This document shows positions 6,824 to 13,991 of a stretch of 14,061 nt of DNA, in pieces (position 1 is the stretch's first letter; each line of letters starts with the position of its first letter). The stretch spans positions 1-14,061 of the forward strand of contig JAZQAQ010000078.1 in assembly GCA_045545255.1 (NCBI GenBank). The letters are read 5' to 3'. The position numbers and the translations under genes are program-made. The notes below the pieces were generated by a model. It was not told the origin of the DNA. It did not search any database and saw only the letters and a program-made list of their open reading frames with translations. Source of the DNA: QAKW01 sp045545255. Its GTDB lineage: Bacteria > Bacillota > Clostridia > Oscillospirales > QAKW01.

Positions 6824-7358
6824 GCGGTTCCTCTCCTTTCTCTAATTGTTTTCGCAGGATCTCTCTTGCACGCTCCAGCCGTTTACGGCAGGCGACAGGG
6901 GAAATATGTAGGAGCTTTGCGGCCTCCTTGGCGGTAAAACCGTAGTAGGCAGTCAACTCCAGGGGGTCGCGGTAGATTGCAGGCATTGCGGCGATACAGT
7001 CCAGGATCACCAGTTCACCGACCCGATCCTGAGGATCGCCGTTGCTTTGGGGTACCTGCCAAAGGTCGTCGATATCTTCGGTCTGTCTGCGAAGCTCTTT
7101 GCGCAGAATATCGTTGCAGACGTTACGGGTCACCAGATACAGGAAGCCCTTGATCTCCTCCAAGGGACGGTCCTTGAGCTTTTTGACGTGGACGATGACC
7201 GCCAACATCACCTCATGTACCGCCTCCTCCGCCAACGGTTCATTCTTCAGCCGGGAGAGGGCAATGTACTTGATGAGCTTTTTATATTGTTGGTAGATCT
7301 GTTCTACCGTAGTTTTTTCGCCGGGTGAATCGGCGAGGGACATATAAAAGAGCAGCAT
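6816..7358 (-). CDS. ECF-type RNA polymerase sigma factor
   Basis: About 180 residues with two sigma-70 regions. Region 2 is at roughly 18-90, with IYQQYKKLIKYIALSRL and the core-binding/-10 segment around FLYLVTRNVCNDILRKELRR. Region 4 is at about 118-172, with the helix-turn-helix YGFTAKEAAKLLHISPVACRKRLERAREIL. There is no region 1 or 3, as expected for an ECF factor. It would direct RNA polymerase to a small regulon in response to an envelope signal passed by the downstream membrane protein. Of several in-frame starts, ATG 7358 has a GGAGGG 6 bases upstream. ATG 7364 directly abuts that site, and the earlier start at 7418 lies upstream of the -35 box of the promoter at 7381-7409. Confidence 0.92.
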   Translation of the reverse strand: MLLFYMSLADSPGEKTTVEQIYQQYKKLIKYIALSRLKNEPLAEEAVHEVMLAVIVHVKKLKDRPLEEIKGFLYLVTRNVCNDILRKELRRQTEDIDDLWQVPQSNGDPQDRVGELVILDCIAAMPAIYRDPLELTAYYGFTAKEAAKLLHISPVACRKRLERAREILRKQLEKGEEPHE

Positions 7359-7380
7359 AGCCATCCCTCCCTCTACTTTC

Positions 7381-7409
7381 ATTATAATGCAAAATGAACT
7401 GCACTGCAA
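7381..7409 (-). promoter_or_regulatory. Sigma-A promoter of the sigma / anti-sigma / lipoprotein operon
   Basis: On the minus strand TTGCAG (7409-7404), a 17-base spacer and a perfect TATAAT (7386-7381). The predicted start is near 7374, leaving a leader of only about 16 bases before ATG 7358, just enough for the GGAGGG. It looks like a housekeeping promoter; no separate ECF-type promoter was recognised. Confidence 0.75.
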
Positions 7410-7515
7410 TCCTTTCATTAAGCAAATCGCAGGAGCAATCAGAAATGTGACAAAAAATAATAAAAAAGGAAAAAGATGGGCAAAAATGTTCCCGAAACAG
7501 CAGAAAAACCAAAAT

Positions 7516-7551
7516 AAAAATTCGGCCTCAATTGATTGAAGCCGAATTTTT
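7516..7551 (-). terminator. Terminator of the amino-sugar operon
   Basis: Arms 7516-7532 and 7535-7551 form a 17-bp stem with one imperfect pair, which is G-U on the minus-strand transcript but C-A on the plus strand. On the minus strand the stem ends in a T-run (AATTTTTATTTT). It lies 18 bases after the stop of the NagB-like gene, and the pairing favours minus-strand function. Confidence 0.88.
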
Positions 7552-7568
7552 TATGTTAGAGGGTACTG

Positions 7569-8504
7569 TTAGTTACACTCTGCGACCAAGGGACCGGCGA
7601 GTTCTTTCAGGTAGAAGAGCTTACCGGGCAGGGTGGGCATATAGCTGGAGGTAACGCTCATATCGGGACCGTAATGAAGGGTGGCGAGGAAACTCATACC
7701 CTGCCAGCCCATTCCGCGACCCAGTGCGCCGTCGCAGCCACCGATGATGTAGTCTGCCTGCAGGAAGAGGCCGGGTCCAACGGTATTGGCACGGCAAGGC
7801 ACCAAAGTGGTGCGGCTCTTGAAGCTGGTGATGGCGTTTTGCTCGATGGTCAGCGGATTGAGCTTTGCCGCGATGCGGTAGGGCTGCTTCTTCCATTCTT
7901 CTTCCGACTCAAATTCATCAGCGAAGTGAGGCTCCCAGAAGGCGATGTGGCAGGCTCTGCCGATACCGAATACCAGCACCAGCTTGACGCCCTCTGCCTT
8001 CAGTGCGGCGATCTTCTCCGGATAGGTGGGAAGATTTTCCTTAGTGGCGAAGTTACGCTGGGCTTCGGGGATGGTATGGTTCAGCTTATTGAAGAATGCC
8101 TGCTTCATACTGTATTCAAAGGATGCGGGGTTATCGTTGGCAAGGGTATTGCCATCAGCGTCGCACCACTCGTCCATATTGAAGGTGTAGACGTGACTGC
8201 AGTCGATATCCCACTCGTTGAGGAAATAAACTGCCCACTTATACATTCCCATAGGACCTACCGGCAGGATCATTGCCAGCTTTTCGCCCTTTTCACGGGC
8301 AGTCTTGATCTGCATTGCGATCTCGTGACCCATCAGGGTATCAAATTCATAGATGTTCTCGCACTCCACAGGATTGAAATCCTTGTGCCAGAAATCCTCA
8401 CGGGTGACGCCCTTTTCACAGCAGGCGTCCATCTTTGCCAGATCCCAGCCCTTGGGGAAGAAGTTTTCGCAAAGGCTGCCTTTAACAGTACTTAAAAAAT
8501 CCAT
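7569..8504 (-). CDS. NagB-family (glucosamine-6-phosphate deaminase/isomerase-like) protein with altered active site
   Basis: The 311-residue protein belongs to the NagB/RpiA fold. LPVGPMGMYKWAVYF (80-94) stands where NagB has its phosphate-binding loop, and TFNMDEW (107-113) carries the NagB catalytic Asp (D111, equivalent to D72 of E. coli). GIGRACHIAFWEP (180-192) aligns with NagB GVGNDGHIAFNEP. The His (H186) and Glu (E191) remain, but the Asp of NDGH is Ala (A184) and the Gly is Cys. The enzyme is longer than typical NagB (about 266 residues), with extra sequence at the N-terminus and at about 193-206. It likely isomerizes a phosphorylated (amino) sugar, but true deaminase activity is doubtful. 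It is last in the operon, 17 bases after the aldolase stop, with a GGAGGT site. Broad fold is certain; exact reaction unknown. Confidence 0.85.
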   Translation of the reverse strand: MDFLSTVKGSLCENFFPKGWDLAKMDACCEKGVTREDFWHKDFNPVECENIYEFDTLMGHEIAMQIKTAREKGEKLAMILPVGPMGMYKWAVYFLNEWDIDCSHVYTFNMDEWCDADGNTLANDNPASFEYSMKQAFFNKLNHTIPEAQRNFATKENLPTYPEKIAALKAEGVKLVLVFGIGRACHIAFWEPHFADEFESEEEWKKQPYRIAAKLNPLTIEQNAITSFKSRTTLVPCRANTVGPGLFLQADYIIGGCDGALGRGMGWQGMSFLATLHYGPDMSVTSSYMPTLPGKLFYLKELAGPLVAECN

Positions 8505-8521
8505 TTTATATTACCTCCAAA

Positions 8522-9349
8522 TTAATATCTGTTAGAACTGCCGAAGAGTCTCATTCTTTGCTTGGTAACCTCTTTGACGGCGTTTTTGGCATCGTCGAAG
8601 AGGATCTCGTGGTTGGCGCTGGCAAGATAGGCGTTTCTGCAGGCGATGCAAAGCTCGGTGCAGATATTAACCTTGCGGATGCCGTTATCAATGACATTGC
8701 GGAAGTCCTCGTCGGTGAGACCGCTGCCGCCGTGGAGCACCAGGGGCTTTTCGGAGACCTCGTAAAGCTCCCGCAGCCGCCCGATATCCAGGACGGGCTT
8801 TTTGACGTAAGGACCGTGGGCGGTGCCGATGGCGACTGCCAGAGCATCCACATCCGCTCTGCGGATAAAGTCGTTGACCTGCTCCGGCTTGGTATAGAGA
8901 TCCTCGCAGTTGAAGTCGTTTTCGTTGCTGCCCTGACCCACGTGACCCAGCTCCGCTTCTACGGTGATGCCCAAGGCGTGCGCCACCTTGCTGACCTCAC
9001 GGGTATTGGCAATGTTCTCCTCATAGGGGAGCGCGCTGCCGTCGTACATCACGGAAGAAAAGCCTGCCTTGATGGCAGCCATAATCTTGGCGTAGTCGGT
9101 GCCGTGATCCAGATGCAGGCAGACGGGGACTTTGGCGTTCTCCGCGATCTGCCGCATAATGGGGGCGGCGTATTCAAAGGGGATGAGAGGGAAATGCACC
9201 TCTGCCACACCCAAAATGAGCGGGCTTTTTTCTTCCTCTGCCGCCTCGATGATGCCCCGTGCCATCTCTAAATTGAGCATATTGAAAAGACCGACGCCGT
9301 ATTTTTTGGCTTCTGCGTCTTTTAAAATTTCATTTAATGTAACTAACAT
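8522..9349 (-). CDS. Class II (zinc) sugar-bisphosphate aldolase, FbaA/GatY/KbaY type
   Basis: A zinc-dependent aldolase that cleaves a ketose-(bis)phosphate into dihydroxyacetone phosphate and an aldehyde. The catalytic Asp and first zinc His are in HLDHG (D81, H82). VMYDGS (100-105) and VEAELGHVG (130-138, including E133) follow. Further zinc ligands are in GTAHGPY (H178) and LHGGSG (H206), and the phosphate-binding VNICTE is at 227-232. The 275-residue length fits the short GatY/KbaY/IolJ-like branch rather than long E. coli FbaA. Whether the substrate is tagatose-1,6-, fructose-1,6- or a deoxy-ketose phosphate cannot be read from the sequence. The start has a GGAGG 8 bases upstream and overlaps the kinase gene by 7 bases. 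Confidence 0.92.
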   Translation of the reverse strand: MLVTLNEILKDAEAKKYGVGLFNMLNLEMARGIIEAAEEEKSPLILGVAEVHFPLIPFEYAAPIMRQIAENAKVPVCLHLDHGTDYAKIMAAIKAGFSSVMYDGSALPYEENIANTREVSKVAHALGITVEAELGHVGQGSNENDFNCEDLYTKPEQVNDFIRRADVDALAVAIGTAHGPYVKKPVLDIGRLRELYEVSEKPLVLHGGSGLTDEDFRNVIDNGIRKVNICTELCIACRNAYLASANHEILFDDAKNAVKEVTKQRMRLFGSSNRY

Positions 9350-10287
9350 TGATGTTCCTCCATAAATTTCAGCGTTTCGGCATAATTACGGATGCCGGTG
9401 GTGGCACCCTTTTGGGTGACGCACATTGCGCCGGTGGTATTGGCGATCTGCATACAGCGCTCCTCGTCCTCACCTCTTGCAAAGGCGGCCAAAAAGCCGG
9501 AGCAAAAGCTATCGCCTGCGCCTGTGGTATCCACTGCGGTGACGCCCTTGAGAACGGGGAAGGTCTTTCCCTTTTCCCAGCCGGCTTTCCGGAGATAGCT
9601 CCCCTTACTGCCTAATTTGATCACAACGTTTTTAACGCCCTTTTGCATAAAGACATCGGCGATCTCTTCGGGCTCCTTGCAGTCTGCGATCATTATTGCC
9701 TCATCGATGCTGGGCATAAAATAGTCCAGATAAGGCAGGCAGCAGTCCAAGGTCTCTGCCCATTTGCCGTGCGCATCCCAGCAGACGTCCAAAAAGGTGG
9801 TCTTGCCTATCTCTTGGCATTTTTTGAGAAATTCCGCCGTTTCTGCGCCGTCGAACCGATTCATCAGAAATGCGCCGGTCACAAAGACGGCGTCTACCGT
9901 TTTAATCAGTTCGAAGTCGATATCTTCGATCCCCAAGGTGCCGTTTGCACCGACGCAATGGAGAAAGGAGCGTTCCCCGCCGGGATCGGAAAGGACGATG
10001 GAGGCAGAGGTTTGGGAGGAGGGATCCACCTTCAGCCCGGCGGTGTTAACGCCGCACTGATCCAGATGCCCCCGTAGGTAGCTGCCGAAAAGATCGGCAC
10101 CCACCTTGCCTACCATATAAGACTCTACACCCAATTTTTTTAGGTTGACGGCGGCGGTCATCGCGTTTCCGCCGTTATGGACGGTGATGGAGTTTACCTG
10201 CTTCAGCTTCCCCTTTTCAGGCACCTCCACGACCGGAGCCGCCATCACATCCGCTACTAAAATTCCAACGCAAGCAATCTTTTTCAC
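9343..10287 (-). CDS. PfkB-family carbohydrate kinase
   Basis: A ribokinase-family sugar kinase of 314 residues. The N-terminal substrate-site signature is HNGGNAMTAAVNLKKLG (37-53), and the C-terminal signature DTTGAGDSFCSGF (253-265) holds the catalytic base D259 and the anion hole. VVIKLGSKGS (221-230) is the usual strand before the nucleotide site. The start is GTG at 10287, overlapping the deacetylase stop as GTGA, with an AGAGG 8 bases upstream. The frame stays open to 10455, but that extension has no family similarity and lies inside the deacetylase gene. With the adjacent aldolase it could act like LacC/AgaZ (a second phosphorylation before cleavage) or phosphorylate the free sugar. 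Confidence 0.93.
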   Translation of the reverse strand: MKKIACVGILVADVMAAPVVEVPEKGKLKQVNSITVHNGGNAMTAAVNLKKLGVESYMVGKVGADLFGSYLRGHLDQCGVNTAGLKVDPSSQTSASIVLSDPGGERSFLHCVGANGTLGIEDIDFELIKTVDAVFVTGAFLMNRFDGAETAEFLKKCQEIGKTTFLDVCWDAHGKWAETLDCCLPYLDYFMPSIDEAIMIADCKEPEEIADVFMQKGVKNVVIKLGSKGSYLRKAGWEKGKTFPVLKGVTAVDTTGAGDSFCSGFLAAFARGEDEERCMQIANTTGAMCVTQKGATTGIRNYAETLKFMEEHQC

Positions 10288-10982
10288 GGCAGTAACCTCT
10301 TGGTGGTCACCTTGGGCCAGACCATTTCCTGATTGAAGGCTTCGGCGTATTGCACCCCGCACTGCAGACCGCGGAACCGAGAGCAGGTGCGTACAAATTC
10401 GGCGAAGTCGATATGATCGTGATCCCGCATCCACTTGAGCTGGCTTTCGTGGCACTCCAGCATCTCCAGCTTCAGGTCGATCTCGTCGGTGATGTCCACA
10501 TACTCGGTGGGATTGAAGTTCATTCCCGCCAGATTGTCCATATAGTAAATGGGGGTGACCGCCGTCTTACCGCCGTTGCCGTACTGGGGTACGCTGGCAA
10601 CGAAGGAGGCGTCAAAGACCAGCTTGGAGACCTCCCGATGGTCGGGCATATAGTCGGTGGGGCTATGGGTGATGATGAAATCCGGCTGCACCTTACGGAT
10701 CAGGTCTGCGATCTGATCCCGCTGGGTAATATTGCAGCCATTGGGCAAAAGGTCGCCGATGTCCATCGTGACCACCTCGATCCCTGCCAGCTTGCCTGCG
10801 TTCTGCGCCTCCTGCGCCCGCATCAGCCGCAGTTCCTCGGGCTTGATGATCTCGTGACCCATATTGCCGTTTGCCACGTGGCAGACCGTCACTTTATCTC
10901 CCCGCTTGACACATTTAGCAAGTGTTCCGCTGCAGGAGATCTCGATATCGTCCGGATGACAGCCAATCGCAAGTACATTCAT
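10284..10982 (-). CDS. PIG-L/LmbE-family zinc deacetylase
   Basis: A predicted metal-dependent N-deacetylase. The family's zinc site is visible: HPDD at residues 9-12 (H9, D12) and MPDHREV with H115. Its 232 residues match the bacterial PIG-L family, which includes enzymes that remove acetyl from N-acetylglucosamine-containing molecules (GlcNAc-PI, GlcNAc-inositol, GlcNAc-malate). There is no signal peptide, so it acts in the cytoplasm. It is the first gene of a four-gene operon with a kinase, an aldolase and a NagB-like protein, which points to an N-acetylated sugar rather than a thiol-biosynthesis substrate. An ideal AAGGAGGT lies 8 bases before the ATG. Confidence 0.92.
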   Translation of the reverse strand: MNVLAIGCHPDDIEISCSGTLAKCVKRGDKVTVCHVANGNMGHEIIKPEELRLMRAQEAQNAGKLAGIEVVTMDIGDLLPNGCNITQRDQIADLIRKVQPDFIITHSPTDYMPDHREVSKLVFDASFVASVPQYGNGGKTAVTPIYYMDNLAGMNFNPTEYVDITDEIDLKLEMLECHESQLKWMRDHDHIDFAEFVRTCSRFRGLQCGVQYAEAFNQEMVWPKVTTKRLLP

Positions 10983-11019
10983 CCCGTTTTACCTCCTTGA
11001 ATATTGAATTATTCTTATT

Positions 11020-11048
11020 ATTATGTTACAATAAAGTTGCTTCTTTGT
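11020..11048 (-). promoter_or_regulatory. Putative activator-dependent promoter of the amino-sugar operon
   Basis: On the minus strand a poor -35 (ACAAAG, 11048-11043), a 17-base spacer and a good -10 (CATAAT, 11025-11020). The -35 directly abuts the operator half-site ending at 11049. A weak -35 next to a regulator site is the usual layout for AraC-type activation. The predicted leader is about 30 bases. Confidence 0.5.
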
Positions 11049-11078
11049 ATTTATCAAATGTTGTATAAGATTTATCAA
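11049..11078. promoter_or_regulatory. Candidate AraC-family operator: two 9-bp direct repeats, 21-bp period
   Basis: ATTTATCAA occurs at 11049-11057 and again at 11070-11078, an exact copy two helical turns apart. Directly repeated half-sites about 21 bp apart are characteristic of AraC-type activators. The pair lies between the divergent regulator gene and the amino-sugar operon, next to the latter's -35 box. Confidence 0.6.
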
Positions 11079-11098
11079 TTCTTCCGGAGGTGTGTGCT

Positions 11099-11971
11099 TT
11101 GGAGTTTGCCATTCGTCCCATCGAAAAGGTGATCGAGATCGAAGGGTTTAATAGTATCTATTATTTTGAGTTCGGAAAGGATTTCTCCCATCCTCCCGAA
11201 AAGCACGATTTTTGGGAGATGGTGTATGTGGATAGCGGAGAGATCAGCGCCGTCACCGACGGACTGGGTCAGTCCCTCTCTCAAGGGCAGGTCATCTTCC
11301 ATAAGCCGATGGAGGTGCACGCCCATATTTCCAATCGGATCGTCCCCAATAATATGCTGGTGGTCAGCTTCACCGCAAAGGGGGAGGCGATGGATTTTTT
11401 TGATAAAAAGATCTTCGATCTGGATAAAACAGCAAAGACGCTGCTTTCTCTTTTTATTAAAGAGGCAAAAAACGCCCTCGGTGCTCTGCCCGGTGAGTAT
11501 GGCGATAAAGACCCGCTGGATTTTTCCCGCGCGCCCTTTGGCTCGGTGCAGCTGATGGCGTGCTATCTTACCGAGCTTTTGCTGGTACTGCAGCGGAGCG
11601 GGGAGGGGGAGAGTAAGATCCTGCGCAGTGAGGATGCTTTGGAGCTGGCGCAAAGCTCTCTGATCGAGCTGATTCTTTCTTATTTAAAGGAAAACGTTTG
11701 TGAAAATATCAGCTACCACGATATCTGCCGCCGCTTTTTGATGGGAAAATCCCGCCTCTATAAGCTTTTTGAGGAATATATCGGGGAGAGTCCGATGGAA
11801 TATTTTGCAAAGCTTAAGATGGAGGAGGCAAAAAAGCTTCTGCGGCGGGAGACGCTTTCGGTCAGTCAGATCTCCGACCGTCTTGCATTTTCTTCTATTC
11901 ATAACTTTTCCCGCGCCTTTAAAAAACGGGTGGGAATGTCTCCCACCGCCTACCGCCAAAAGATTAATTGA
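11099..11971 (+). CDS. AraC-family transcriptional regulator with N-terminal cupin domain
   Basis: The 290-residue regulator has an N-terminal cupin-like sensing domain (about 30-80: HPPEKHDFWEMVYVDSGEIS, GQVIFHKPMEVHAH). The C-terminal double helix-turn-helix spans about 190-290, with ISYHDICRRFLMGKSRLYKLFEEYIGESPMEYF and the second HTH VSQISDRLAFSSIHNFSRAFKKRVGMSPTAYR. The start is taken as TTG 11099, 8 bases after GGAGG; the GTG at 11090 in the same frame overlaps that site and is unlikely. It is divergent from the deacetylase/kinase/aldolase/NagB-like operon with a repeat operator between them, so it is probably that operon's sugar-responsive activator. No clear terminator follows, so some transcripts may run on into htpG. 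Confidence 0.93.
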   Translation: MEFAIRPIEKVIEIEGFNSIYYFEFGKDFSHPPEKHDFWEMVYVDSGEISAVTDGLGQSLSQGQVIFHKPMEVHAHISNRIVPNNMLVVSFTAKGEAMDFFDKKIFDLDKTAKTLLSLFIKEAKNALGALPGEYGDKDPLDFSRAPFGSVQLMACYLTELLLVLQRSGEGESKILRSEDALELAQSSLIELILSYLKENVCENISYHDICRRFLMGKSRLYKLFEEYIGESPMEYFAKLKMEEAKKLLRRETLSVSQISDRLAFSSIHNFSRAFKKRVGMSPTAYRQKIN

Positions 11972-11988
11972 TTGTTCATATTTCAAGG

Positions 11989-12017
11989 TTGACAAATGAA
12001 GAAAAAAGAGTTAAACT
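11989..12017 (+). promoter_or_regulatory. Sigma-A promoter of htpG
   Basis: A perfect -35 TTGACA (11989-11994), a 17-base spacer and TAAACT (12012-12017). The predicted start falls at about 12024, inside the CIRCE operator, so HrcA bound there would block initiation. Confidence 0.8.
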
Positions 12018-12020
12018 GAA

Positions 12021-12047
12021 TTAGCACTCTAAAGCCCAGAGTGCTAA
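12021..12047 (+). promoter_or_regulatory. CIRCE operator (HrcA binding site)
   Basis: A perfect consensus inverted repeat: TTAGCACTC (12021-12029), a 9-base spacer and GAGTGCTAA (12039-12047). It starts 3 bases after the -10 box. HrcA is the known repressor of CIRCE-controlled chaperone genes; hrcA itself is not in this window. Confidence 0.97.
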
Positions 12048-12071
12048 AATTGCAAAAAAGAAGGAATAAAA

Positions 12072-13916
12072 ATGGCTAAAAAGCAATTCAAAGCAGAATC
12101 CAAGCGTCTTTTGGATCTAATGATCAATTCGATTTATACCCAAAAGGAGATCTTCCTGCGGGAGCTGATCTCCAATGCCTCCGATGCGTCGGATAAGAGT
12201 TATTATAACGCCCTTTGCAGCGGCGGTGCTCCCGATCGGGAGAAGTATGAGATCCGCCTTGCTGCCGATAAGACCCTGCGTACCCTCACCATCACCGACC
12301 GTGGTATCGGGATGAATAAGGAGGAGCTGGAAAAGAATCTGGGCACCATCGCCGAGAGCGGCTCCTTCAAGTTCAAGGCAGAGCAGGAAAAGCAGGAGGG
12401 TGTGGATATCATCGGTCAGTTCGGCGTCGGCTTCTATTCTGCTTTTATGGTGGCAGACCAATTGACGGTCACCTCCCGTAAGGAAGGGGAGGACGCTGCT
12501 TGGTGCTGGACCTCCAAGGGCAGCGACGGCTATACCGTCACCGAGGCGGAAAAGGCAGAGTCGGGTACCGAGATCGTCCTGCATATCAAGGAAAATACCG
12601 AGACCGAGAATTACGATGAGTATTTAGAGCAGTATCGGCTGGCGGATCTGGTCAAGAAGTATTCGGACTTCATCAAGTATCCCATCACGATGGAGATGAC
12701 CAAATCCCGCAAAAAAGAGGATAGCGAGGAATATGAGCAGTATACCGAGCTGGAGACCCTCAATAGCCGCGTTCCCCTCTGGAAGAAGTCCAAAAAGGAG
12801 CTGACCGAGGAGGATTATAAGGGCTTTTACCACGCCCAGCGCTACGGTTTTGATGAGCCAGTCAAGACCATCCATACCAATGTGGAGGGCAGCCTGACCT
12901 ATACCGCCCTGCTCTATATCCCCGGTGCAGTCCCCTATGATTTCTATACCAAGGACTTTAAAAAGGGCTTGGCACTGTATTCCAACGGCGTGATGATTAT
13001 GGAAAAGTGCGCCGACCTCTTGCCGGATTACTTCGGCTTTGTGCAGGGCTTGGTGGATTCCGCCGATCTCTCCTTGAATATTTCCCGTGAGCTGCTGCAG
13101 CAGGATCATCAGCTCAAGGCGATCTCCAAAAACCTGACCAAGACCATTCAGAAAGAACTTTTGAGCCTTTGTGATAAGGATCGGGCAAGCTACGCCAAGT
13201 TCTTTGACGCCTTCGGCAGAACCCTCAAGTACGGACTGTACAGCGACTGGGGGATGAATAAAGAGACCTTGCAGGATCTTATTTTGTTCCGTTCCTCCAA
13301 GGAGGAAGAATATACCACCCTCAAGGAATATCTGGATCGGATGCCGGAGGACCAGAAGTATATCTACTACGGCACCGGCGAGACCAAGGAAAAGATCCGC
13401 TCGATGCCTGCGGCAGAGGGCGTTTTGGCAAAGGGTTACGAGCTCCTCTATTTCACCGAGGACGTGGACGAATTTGCCGTCAAGATGCTGCAGACCTATA
13501 AAGAAAAGGAATTTAAGAATATCACCGATGCGGATCTGGGCTTTGAGGCAGAGCAGCCCTCCGAGGAGCACAGCGAGCTGATGGGCAAGATCAAGGAAGC
13601 CCTGGGCGATAAGGTGGCAGACGTTAAGGCGTCCACCCGCCTGGTCAGCCATCCCGCCTGCCTTTCCACCCGCGGCGCCATCTCCATCGAGATGGAAAAG
13701 GTGCTCTCCGTCACCCCCGACGGGCAGAACGCCAAAGCAGAAAAGGTGCTGGAGATCAATACCAACCACGCGCTCTTTGGTCAGCTTGAAAATGCCGACG
13801 AGGATCGGCTGAAGCTGCTTGCCGAGGTGCTCTTTAATCAAGCGTTGCTGATCGAAGGACTCCCCGTTGAAGACCCTGTGGCGTATTCCAATGCCATTTG
13901 GGAGCTTTTAAAATAA
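12072..13916 (+). CDS. htpG: Molecular chaperone HtpG (bacterial Hsp90)
   Basis: Cytosolic ATP-dependent homodimeric chaperone, 614 residues (E. coli HtpG has 624). The GHKL ATPase motifs are present: ELISNASDA at 31-39 (catalytic Glu and Mg-binding Asn), DRGIGM at 76-81, GTIAESGS at 91-98 and GQFGVGFYSAFMVAD at 115-129. In the middle domain, SLNISRELLQQD contains the conserved Arg that reaches the ATP gamma-phosphate. The C-terminal dimerization region is intact, ending DPVAYSNAIWELLK. An AAGGA lies 6 bases before the ATG. The gene stands alone with its own promoter, CIRCE operator and terminator, so it is expected to be heat-inducible by release of HrcA. Confidence 0.98.
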   Translation: MAKKQFKAESKRLLDLMINSIYTQKEIFLRELISNASDASDKSYYNALCSGGAPDREKYEIRLAADKTLRTLTITDRGIGMNKEELEKNLGTIAESGSFKFKAEQEKQEGVDIIGQFGVGFYSAFMVADQLTVTSRKEGEDAAWCWTSKGSDGYTVTEAEKAESGTEIVLHIKENTETENYDEYLEQYRLADLVKKYSDFIKYPITMEMTKSRKKEDSEEYEQYTELETLNSRVPLWKKSKKELTEEDYKGFYHAQRYGFDEPVKTIHTNVEGSLTYTALLYIPGAVPYDFYTKDFKKGLALYSNGVMIMEKCADLLPDYFGFVQGLVDSADLSLNISRELLQQDHQLKAISKNLTKTIQKELLSLCDKDRASYAKFFDAFGRTLKYGLYSDWGMNKETLQDLILFRSSKEEEYTTLKEYLDRMPEDQKYIYYGTGETKEKIRSMPAAEGVLAKGYELLYFTEDVDEFAVKMLQTYKEKEFKNITDADLGFEAEQPSEEHSELMGKIKEALGDKVADVKASTRLVSHPACLSTRGAISIEMEKVLSVTPDGQNAKAEKVLEINTNHALFGQLENADEDRLKLLAEVLFNQALLIEGLPVEDPVAYSNAIWELLK

Positions 13917-13937
13917 TAAGACCGCCGAAAAAGGGAC

Positions 13938-13972
13938 AAAAAATGAGATCCCGTCAAGGGATCTCATTTTTT
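13938..13972 (+). terminator. Intrinsic terminator of htpG
   Basis: A perfect 15-bp stem (13938-13952 with 13958-13972), a 5-base loop, and six T at the end of the 3' arm. It begins 21 bases after the htpG stop. Confidence 0.95.
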
Positions 13973-13991
13973 GTGCTTTCCGTCGTTAGAA

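Noticed and set aside
7359..7418. Longer start for the ECF sigma factor at 7418
   Set aside because: This start lies upstream of the -35 box, and the predicted transcript begins near 7374. The GGAGGG fits ATG 7358.
10288..10455. N-terminal extension of the PfkB kinase to an ATG at 10455
   Set aside because: The extra ~56 residues are out of frame inside the deacetylase gene and unlike any kinase N-terminus. GTG 10287 has a proper ribosome site and a GTGA overlap.
11037..11069. Possible AraC-gene promoter with TATAAG at 11064-11069
   Set aside because: The -10-like box has no acceptable -35 at 16-18 bases; the nearest, TTGCTT, is 21 bases away. It is not called as a promoter.
12624..13841. 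405-codon minus-strand frame opposite htpG
   Set aside because: It is antisense to HtpG, which has all its conserved motifs. The long open frame results from codon bias in the real gene.
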